From contig JAESRM010000005.1 in NCBI GenBank assembly GCA_016764635.1, forward strand, positions 1 to 5,014: a stretch of DNA of 5,014 nucleotides, written 5' to 3'. The number at the start of each line of letters is the position of its first letter. The first letter of the stretch is position 1. This DNA is from Planctomycetota bacterium. Lineage in GTDB: Bacteria; Planctomycetota; UBA1135; GCA-002686595. The position numbers and the translations under genes are program-made. The notes below the pieces were generated by a model, which worked only from the letters and a program-made list of their open reading frames with translations, had not been told where the DNA came from and made no database searches. This document shows positions 1 through 5,014 of the stretch, piece by piece.

Positions 1-494
1 GATTGAGAGGTCCCCTAGAAGACCACTGTCAGGGCATTCGAGAAGTTAGTGTGGCCCGATCCAGCAGCCGTGTCGCGGTACCAGCATTGGAAGTGATAGG
101 TGTCTCCCGCCATGATGGTAGTGAGCGGAGAGCCTGCGAGTTCGATGTCAGAAGGGACGTTGAAGCCCGATCCGCTAGGGCCGCCGGTTCCAACCAGGTT
201 TTGCAAGTTGCCCGCAGCGTCGAATACCCCCACAGAGTTGCGATCGGTACCGGCCACGTTGTAGCGACCAAAAGAGCCGCCGGAACCGATCAAACAAAAT
301 CGCCCATCGCTAACAGCAACACCAGCGGTGGGCATGTTGCCGACTAGGATAAAGCCCAGCATGGGCGATCCGTCCGCGAGCGGCACGGGGCCGCCACTCA
401 CATCCAAGTGCAGGTCGCTTCCAAATCCAGTACCAAAACTCCCAGAGAGAACGGCCGGACTTCCGGTGGAGTTGTTGTTGGCCGGATCACAGAA
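1..494 (-). repeat. Duplicated segment, copy A (C-terminal module plus 3' flank)
   Basis: Copy A of a direct tandem repeat, paired with 1433-1929. It encodes residues 232-390 of paralog A plus the 14 bases after its stop. By hand count about 126 of 160 aligned residues agree with copy B. Long near-identical DNA blocks occur: 71-104 matches 1503-1536 with one mismatch. In the flank, 11 of 14 bases after the stop also match. The copy may extend past the left edge of the window. Confidence 0.8.
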
Positions 495-1187
495 AGTGAC
501 CGTATCCGGAAACGAGTAGACGACACGCAGGGTCGGAGGCAGGTTTGCGGTTGTATTTTCTCGACTGGCGATTCCCCGCGCGGTTTTGATTCCTTCCGAG
601 TTGGCCTTGATCATCCAACCGAAGTTTGACGCAGGGTTGTCCCGGAAGCCTTCAACCTCGTCGCGCAGTTCAACGGAGCTGAGAGTGAAAAAGCCAAAGG
701 AGTTGATGTCAGCGCCAGCACTGCCCACGGGATCGAAATCTCCGCCGGGGGTTGCCCAATTGCTGCCCGGAAAGAACGTATGAATCCAAGTGGCGTCGCC
801 GGGGGTCGAAGGCGCTCCTCCCCCGCTTCCGGAAGAGGTCCCTTCGCCCCAAGCTGCGAGCATGCGGTGTGTTTCGTATGTGTCATTCGTGGCTCCACCA
901 GGTACGTTGATGCAATAGACCCGAAGCTCAGCAAACAGGATGTCAGCGGCGGGAGGAACCACACCAGCCACATCGAATTGCACCAGGTAGCGGCGCTTAC
1001 TCCCGCCGGAGTTTCCGCCGGTGTATCCGGACATTCCGGCCCCATTGCTATTGGCTCCAGTAGCGGACTCGTAGAGCGTGTTGTCCTGCGTGGCAGGAAT
1101 GACTATGGAAGTGAATTGCGCAGCGGCGGAGGAGGCCGCAATGGATGCTACACAGGCAGTGAGAGCTGTTCGAGAGAACAAATTCAT
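15..1187 (-). CDS. Secreted DNRLRE/CBM96-like protein with planctomycete-type C-terminal module (paralog A)
   Basis: Predicted exported, non-enzymatic beta-rich protein of 390 residues. Residues 1-23 form a signal peptide: Arg6, a hydrophobic core, then Ala-Ala-Ala before Gln24. Residues ~27-224 look like a DNRLRE/CBM96-type domain, with RRYLVQFDVAG (65-75), WGEG (113-116), GDATWIHTFFP (130-140), WATPGGDF (144-151), NFGWMIK (188-194) and TARGIASRE (202-210). Related domains occur in large surface proteins and some bind polysaccharide; ligand binding here is inference. Residues 232-390 form a second module with Cys233, Cys298 and Cys368, ending NFSNALTVVF. I chose the ATG at 1187 because it gives the same length and the same signal-peptide cleavage position as the neighbouring paralog. 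The frame stays open upstream to 1352, but that extension would bury the signal peptide. No Shine-Dalgarno sequence precedes the ATG. The stop is TAG. No catalytic motif or C-terminal sorting anchor (LPXTG, PEP-CTERM) is visible. Secretion and paralogy are well supported; the biological role is unknown. Confidence 0.88.
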   Translation of the reverse strand: MNLFSRTALTACVASIAASSAAAQFTSIVIPATQDNTLYESATGANSNGAGMSGYTGGNSGGSKRRYLVQFDVAGVVPPAADILFAELRVYCINVPGGATNDTYETHRMLAAWGEGTSSGSGGGAPSTPGDATWIHTFFPGSNWATPGGDFDPVGSAGADINSFGFFTLSSVELRDEVEGFRDNPASNFGWMIKANSEGIKTARGIASRENTTANLPPTLRVVYSFPDTVTFCDPANNNSTGSPAVLSGSFGTGFGSDLHLDVSGGPVPLADGSPMLGFILVGNMPTAGVAVSDGRFCLIGSGGSFGRYNVAGTDRNSVGVFDAAGNLQNLVGTGGPSGSGFNVPSDIELAGSPLTTIMAGDTYHFQCWYRDTAAGSGHTNFSNALTVVF

Positions 1188-1393
1188 GATGAATAGGTGT
1201 CGGAAGGGGTTGGGCAATACAAAGACAGCAGCGCCCAGTGGGATTGACAAATTTAGCACCAAATCAGCCCGAGCGGTGCGGAATCGGATCGGTTGGATAA
1301 CTTGGAGGAGCATAGACTCAATTTGACCCACGGAACAGCCTGGATGCTCCATTCGGCAAAGACTTCAACCGTGGCATTCCCCAATAACAAAGC

Positions 1394-1425
1394 GAGGGCA
1401 GAGCAACCTCGCGGTTGCTGCCCTT
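1394..1425 (-). terminator. Hairpin terminator candidate after paralog B
   Basis: Read on the minus strand, GGGCAGCAACC, a GCGA loop and GGTTGCTCTGCCC form an 11-bp stem with a 2-base AG bulge on the 3' arm. An A-T and a wobble pair extend its base. The loop fits the GNRA class of stable tetraloops. The stem begins about 20 bases after the TAA stop of paralog B and is followed by TCGCTTTGTTATT, which is T-rich but not a clean U-tract. The position and stability fit a transcription terminator or a 3'-end-stabilising stem. It would separate paralog B from paralog A transcriptionally. Confidence 0.62.
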
Positions 1426-1432
1426 GTAGTTT

Positions 1433-1929
1433 GCTTGAGATGTCTCTTAGAAGGCCACGGTCAGGCCATTGGAGAAGTTCGAGTGTCCTGAGCCCGAGGC
1501 GGTGTCGCGGTGCCAGCATTGGAAGTGATAGGTGTCGCCAGCCATGATCGTGGTGGGAGCGAAGCCTGCAATTTCAATGTCGGAGGGCACATCGAAACCA
1601 AATCCAGAGGTGCCGCCAGTGCCGACGATGTTCTGCAAGTTGCCTGTGGCGTCGAAGAAACCCACAGAATTACGGTCAGTTCCGCCAACGTTGTAGCGAC
1701 CGAAGCTTCCACCAAGTCCAACCAAGCAAAACTGCCCATCGCTCAGGGTAATACCCGGCGCATTGTTCATGTTGCCAACCAGGAAATATCCCAGCATGCG
1801 CGATCCATCGGCCAAAGGAAGAGGCCCGCCGGAGACGCTCAAGTGTAGATCGCTACCGACACCCGAACCAAAGCTACCACTCAAGACGGCGGGTCCTCCG
1901 GAGGAGTTGTTGTTGGCCGGATCGCAAAA
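1433..1929 (-). repeat. Duplicated segment, copy B (C-terminal module plus 3' flank)
   Basis: Copy B of the direct repeat, paired with 1-494. It encodes residues 231-390 of paralog B plus 14 bases of 3' flank. The DNA blocks 1513-1536 and 1903-1923 are identical to sites in copy A. Upstream of this segment the two genes still align along their whole length, but far more loosely. Confidence 0.8.
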
Positions 1930-2619
1930 GGTCTGGAAGGCTGAAGGCGCAGTGAAATCGATCACCAAGGTGGGACGTTTGCCGGTCAGGCTGAATTCAC
2001 GGGCCGCAAAACCTCGCGCGGTGTTGGGTGACTCCGTACGCGATTTGATCAGCCAGCCGTTGTTGTTCCCGGGGAAGTCCAGGAAGTCCTGCACGTCGAG
2101 GATCAGGCCCGCAGCGCTCAGCGTGTGGCGAATCTGAGAGTTCATGTTGGCGCTGGCGGAGACGGTTGCCGAAAAGTCGCCACCCGCAGTGGCCCAAAAG
2201 GTGGCCGGGAAGTAGGTGTGCAGCCACGTGGCGTCACCCGTTTGGGCGGGGGCTCCTTGCCCGAATCCATCGGCGGGACCCTCGCCCCATGGCATGGTCG
2301 CGCGGTGCGCGTCATAGGGCCCCGACACAGCCGAAGGGGGAAGCTGAACGACGTCAAGTTCCAAGCGCGCTGCGGTGATGGTCGAGCCCGCGGGAATCGC
2401 CCCGGCCACATCGAACTGAATGAAGTAGCGGCGAATGTCCCCATTGCGGTTGCCGCCAGTGAATCCAAACTCACCCACTCCGCTAGCTGTATTGCCCGTG
2501 GCGCTTTCGTAGATCGAGCTGTCTTGTTGCGCGGAGAGCGTGACGGTTTGCGCGGTAGCCAGCGTTGTGGCGAGGCAAGCCGCGAGGAAGGTGAAAGAGG
2601 CCTTGGAGTGACGGAGCAT
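1447..2619 (-). CDS. Secreted DNRLRE/CBM96-like protein with planctomycete-type C-terminal module (paralog B)
   Basis: Paralog of the gene immediately downstream, also exactly 390 residues. Residues 1-23 are a signal peptide with Arg3, His4 and Lys6, a hydrophobic stretch, and Ala-Thr-Ala before Gln24. Residues ~25-222 are the DNRLRE/CBM96-like domain: RRYFIQFDVAG (63-73), WGEG (111-114), GDATWLHTYFP (128-138), WATAGGDF (142-149), NNNGWLIK (185-192), TARGFAARE (200-208) and a final PTLVIDF strand. Residues 231-390 are the C-terminal module with Cys232, Cys298 and Cys368, ending NFSNGLTVAF. The mature protein has only two lysines. The start ATG is backed by the signal peptide and by TAAGG six bases upstream. 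The stop is TAA, and a strong hairpin follows about 20 bases later. It starts 193 bp after the ATPase gene, so a separate promoter is likely, though none is obvious. Probably a cell-surface or extracellular adhesive or glycan-binding protein; that role is inferred from domain type only. Confidence 0.9.
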   Translation of the reverse strand: MLRHSKASFTFLAACLATTLATAQTVTLSAQQDSSIYESATGNTASGVGEFGFTGGNRNGDIRRYFIQFDVAGAIPAGSTITAARLELDVVQLPPSAVSGPYDAHRATMPWGEGPADGFGQGAPAQTGDATWLHTYFPATFWATAGGDFSATVSASANMNSQIRHTLSAAGLILDVQDFLDFPGNNNGWLIKSRTESPNTARGFAAREFSLTGKRPTLVIDFTAPSAFQTFCDPANNNSSGGPAVLSGSFGSGVGSDLHLSVSGGPLPLADGSRMLGYFLVGNMNNAPGITLSDGQFCLVGLGGSFGRYNVGGTDRNSVGFFDATGNLQNIVGTGGTSGFGFDVPSDIEIAGFAPTTIMAGDTYHFQCWHRDTASGSGHSNFSNGLTVAF

Positions 2620-2625
2620 GGAGAG

Positions 2626-2630
2626 CCTTA
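2626..2630 (-). promoter_or_regulatory. Weak Shine-Dalgarno sequence for paralog B
   Basis: TAAGG on the minus strand matches the start of the TAAGGAGG consensus and sits six bases before the ATG at 2619. This supports that start. Paralog A has no comparable sequence before its ATG, which fits the weak use of Shine-Dalgarno sites in planctomycete-like genomes. Confidence 0.4.
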
Positions 2631-2812
2631 GGTTTTGGACAGGGTTGGCAAGCGGAGCGATTGGGGCAGGAAGTCCAATCTCGCGTTAGTGTTGCAAAAG
2701 TCAGGTCGGTCTGCTGGGAGAATCAAGATGGGGCACTCCAGGTCGTTTTAGGACCCCAAGAGACCGGGTCGCAACGTTTTATGCCTGAAAAGGACGTTTG
2801 GCACCGACAGGT

Positions 2813-5014
2813 CTACGACTTCGTTTGGCTGCGGTCGGGCAGTTGAATCAAACGGGCGCCCATGGCTTCTTCGGCTTCGGTGGCGAACGACTCGTGGCAG
2901 GTGAAGAGAATGACCTGCCGTTTTTGAGCTACGGTTTTGAGGACCGTGTATAGGGACTCGCGTCGGTCGTGATCCCAATGCACCAGGGCTTCGTCGAGGA
3001 TCAGCGGAAGTTTTTCGCGGCCTTCGTCCAAGTAATCCAACGTGCCGAGGCGCAGGGCCAAATAGATCTGCTCCTGCGTGCCGCGCGAGAGAGGTTTTGC
3101 CACGTCGCGTAGCCCGTCCTCCACCGACAAAACTTGCAAGCCCCGCTCGTCCGGGTTGCCGTCGTCATCGGGCGGATAAGAAAGCGAGGTGTAACGTCCC
3201 TGGGATATAGCGCGCAGGTATTTTCCGGCCTTGTGGAGCACGTCCGGTTCGTTTTCTTCGCGGTACAAGGCTTCCGCTTTTTTGAGGACCTTGCCAAGTA
3301 GGGCCAATTGGTCGCGACGTTCGAAAGTCTCTTGAAGTTGGCCTTCCAGCTCCAAGATAGACTCTTCAGCCCGGGCCACATGGGCCGTGCGATCGGAGGC
3401 TAGGCGTTGTTTGAGTTCGCCGACGCGGATGGATTGCTCCTCGGTGGACAATTCGAGGGCTGTGATGGAGGAGCGCAGCGCGTTCGGTTCAAGGGCTGTC
3501 TGGGGCTCAACAGTGTCCGCCTGCGTATCGCGGTTGGAAAAGAAGGGGCTAGCTTGCAGGCGTAGCAGATCGTCTTGCGCCGAAATGCGCTTGCGGCCGA
3601 CGCTTTCCCAGGTTTCGAAGGCTTGATTGATGTCGGCGAGCTCCGGAAATGCAGTGGCCAGCAATGCGCGGGTTGCCTGCAATTTGCTCTCACATGCCTG
3701 CCACAGGGGTTCGACTCCATGCAGCTGAACCCGAGCCGTTTCGCGTTCGTGCTTGTCCTGGGTGATCCCGCGCTCGGCCTGTTCCGCGATCTTAAAGGCG
3801 TGCCGCAATCTGTTGGGGAGCGTCTCCAAGTCTTCGGTCAAAAGGCCCAGGGCTTCAGCCAAATCCGTCCAACGAGACTCGAGGCTTTCCAGCTCGCCGA
3901 TGGCCTGTTTCTTGATCTGTAGGTGTCGGCGCGCCGCGTTTTGGTGACCCTGCGCATCTTCAAGCTGCTCCGCGATGCGCGTCAGTGCCTGGGGTGTGCG
4001 AATCGCATCTTCCTGCAATGCTAGTTTGGCCAAAAGTGCTCTCGAGCTGGCGGGAAGCCCCGGGCGCGGTGCATCCTGGCTCGCGTGCGTCGGGTGCAGA
4101 AAACAGGCCAGCGCGAGTGCAAAGCCAACGCCAATGGCGCTGAGGCTGACCCACGCGGGACCCATTTGCAGCGCTTGCGTGGCGATTCCCGCGCAGCCCA
4201 CCAAAGCGCCGACGATCCACATCGGGGAAGCTTCACGCTCCAGGGAATCCGCGTCGAAGCGCTGGTTGTTTGCGTCCCATTGGTCCGCGTCCGCCTGCAA
4301 CGTGTTCAGCGGAAAGGTCGACAAGGACTTGCGCGCCTGGTCGTCGGCTCCGATGCGCCGCAAGCTTGCGTCCAAGGCCAAGGTGCATTCCGTGAGGCCT
4401 TGCTGGGCGGTCTTGACCGTGCGCATGAGGTCTTTGCGGTCCGCCACCTGCCCGATTACCGTTTCAATGGCCGTTTCCTGCGCAAGGCAGAGGCTTTGAG
4501 AGTCCGTGAGCAAGAGCGCGGCACGCTGCAAGCGTTCCCGCGGCCCAGCGAGCTTCTGCGTGAGTTGGGCGCGCTCTGCTTCGATCGCTTGCGGCTTGGC
4601 GAGGCCTTCCAGGATCCATTCCTCAGGGCTGTCAGCCAGGCGCTCGTCGATGTCCTGCACCGCAGCCTTCTTGGCCAAATAAGCACGCCACTCTTGGCGG
4701 AAGGACAGTTGTTCGAGTTCGGCACGCAGCTTGGCTAAGGTTTGGCTGGCTGCATCGCGCTCGGGACCCAAGCGTTCCAATTCAAGTTTGGCGTCACGCA
4801 GTTCGCGGTCGGTTAGTTTGGCCGCGCGCAGGTCTCTTTTGGCTTGCTTGAGTTGCTTGCGAAGGTCTTTTGCAACGGGCGTGCCCCGTTGATCCTCGCG
4901 CCACAAGGCCAGCATGTCACCTTCTACCTCGCCGCGTACCTGGGAGATGGGGCGCGCTCCGCGCAGGCCCGTTTCACCCAATAGAAGCTCGCGAATGTGC
5001 CCACGCACGTCGTC
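2813..5014 (-). CDS. YhaN/SbcC-like coiled-coil ABC ATPase with membrane hairpin (C-terminal part, 5' end outside window)
   Basis: The frame is open to the window edge; only ~733 C-terminal residues are seen. Numbering here takes the GTG at 5008 as residue 1, but that codon is probably internal. Residues ~1-60 (RELLLGE, then LWREDQRGTP) match the region that follows the N-terminal ATPase half in YhaN (COG4717)-type proteins. Coiled-coil arms lie at ~45-225 and ~320-585. Between them two hydrophobic segments (~262-282 and ~284-304) form a membrane hairpin. The C-terminal ATPase half carries the signature LSRGTQEQIYLALRLG (640-655), Walker B LPLILDEALVHWD (667-679; Asp672, catalytic Glu673), the D-loop and the switch histidine His705 in ILFTCHES. 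Walker A and the Q-loop must lie upstream, perhaps 150-250 residues away. Relatives are thought to act in DNA repair or processing with an SbcD/YhaO-like phosphoesterase, often encoded next door; any such gene would be past the right edge. There is no CxxC zinc hook. The stop is TAG. Family assignment is fairly sure; the cellular role is not. Confidence 0.87.
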   Translation of the reverse strand, partial: DDVRGHIRELLLGETGLRGARPISQVRGEVEGDMLALWREDQRGTPVAKDLRKQLKQAKRDLRAAKLTDRELRDAKLELERLGPERDAASQTLAKLRAELEQLSFRQEWRAYLAKKAAVQDIDERLADSPEEWILEGLAKPQAIEAERAQLTQKLAGPRERLQRAALLLTDSQSLCLAQETAIETVIGQVADRKDLMRTVKTAQQGLTECTLALDASLRRIGADDQARKSLSTFPLNTLQADADQWDANNQRFDADSLEREASPMWIVGALVGCAGIATQALQMGPAWVSLSAIGVGFALALACFLHPTHASQDAPRPGLPASSRALLAKLALQEDAIRTPQALTRIAEQLEDAQGHQNAARRHLQIKKQAIGELESLESRWTDLAEALGLLTEDLETLPNRLRHAFKIAEQAERGITQDKHERETARVQLHGVEPLWQACESKLQATRALLATAFPELADINQAFETWESVGRKRISAQDDLLRLQASPFFSNRDTQADTVEPQTALEPNALRSSITALELSTEEQSIRVGELKQRLASDRTAHVARAEESILELEGQLQETFERRDQLALLGKVLKKAEALYREENEPDVLHKAGKYLRAISQGRYTSLSYPPDDDGNPDERGLQVLSVEDGLRDVAKPLSRGTQEQIYLALRLGTLDYLDEGREKLPLILDEALVHWDHDRRESLYTVLKTVAQKRQVILFTCHESFATEAEEAMGARLIQLPDRSQTKS

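Noticed and set aside
1119..1187. Possible lipoprotein lipobox: LTAC in paralog A, LAAC in paralog B (2575-2586)
   Set aside because: The cysteines sit at different positions (12 and 15), very early, and hydrophobic residues continue after them. Both proteins keep a good AxA site at residues 21-23 before Gln24, so signal peptidase I cleavage fits better.
1250..1258. TGCTAAATT on the minus strand as an extended -10 promoter for paralog A
   Set aside because: It matches TATAAT at only 4 of 6 bases and has no -35 element at a suitable distance; too weak to call.
1188..1352. In-frame upstream extension of paralog A by 55 codons, from an ATG at 1352
   Set aside because: It would place the signal peptide at residues 56-78 and break the exact length match with paralog B. 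The open stretch is explained by chance in GC-rich DNA.
2125..2631. Plus-strand open frame of about 168 codons opposite paralog B
   Set aside because: It is antisense to the signal peptide and DNRLRE-like domain of a well-supported gene, with no recognisable motif of its own.
2741..2770. Weak inverted repeats (GGTC/GACC and GACCC/GGGTC) after the ATPase gene, as a terminator
   Set aside because: The stems are only 4-5 bp with 7-9 base loops, are mutually exclusive, and have no T-tract on the minus strand.
4085..4738. Long plus-strand open frame of about 217 codons opposite the ATPase gene
   Set aside because: It lies wholly antisense to a gene with clear ATPase motifs, has low-complexity Arg/Leu-rich content and no recognisable domain; it is a shadow of the coding strand.
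2813..5014. Zinc-hook or SMC hinge in the ATPase
   Set aside because: No CxxC occurs anywhere in the fragment and no globular hinge-like segment is seen; the arm centre is the hydrophobic hairpin instead.
1..5014. CRISPR array, insertion sequence, tRNA, or a new defence cassette
   Set aside because: No regularly spaced repeats, terminal inverted repeats with a transposase, or tRNA-like folds were found. The only ATPase fits a widespread repair-type family.

Overview
The window carries three genes, all read from the minus strand and covering about 91% of the bases: an ATPase gene cut by the right edge, followed downstream by two tandem paralogous secreted proteins. Base composition is moderately GC-rich. 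From memory, the shared C-terminal module of the two secreted proteins (pattern FC..., DG.FC, GDTYHFQCW.RD, ending NFSN.LTV.F) resembles modules that end many exported proteins of marine Planctomycetota. I therefore suggest a planctomycete or a related uncultured lineage. No rRNA or other phylogenetic marker is present, so this is inference.

Layout in transcription order, right to left. (1) 5014-2813: the C-terminal ~733 residues of a large coiled-coil ABC-type ATPase of the YhaN (COG4717)/Rad50-SbcC-like group. The Walker A half lies beyond the window edge. The two coiled-coil arms are joined by a two-helix membrane hairpin. (2) 2812-2620: a 193-bp gap with no convincing terminator and a weak TAAGG ribosome-binding site at its end. 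(3) 2619-1447: a 390-residue secreted protein with signal peptide, DNRLRE/CBM96-like beta domain and planctomycete-type C-terminal module. (4) 1446-1188: a 259-bp gap holding a good GNRA-capped hairpin, probably the terminator of the preceding gene. (5) 1187-15: a second 390-residue protein with the same architecture; the last 14 bases of the window are its 3' flank.

The two secreted proteins are clearly a tandem duplication. Aligned by hand, their C-terminal modules are about 79% identical, while their N-terminal domains are only about 44% identical. The similarity also continues past the stop codon into non-coding sequence. This uneven divergence suggests gene conversion, or a differently paced history for the two halves. 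The ATPase probably acts in DNA metabolism with a nuclease partner encoded off the window; nothing ties it functionally to the secreted pair. I see no mobile element, CRISPR array, RNA gene or defence cassette, and nothing that amounts to a new multi-gene system.
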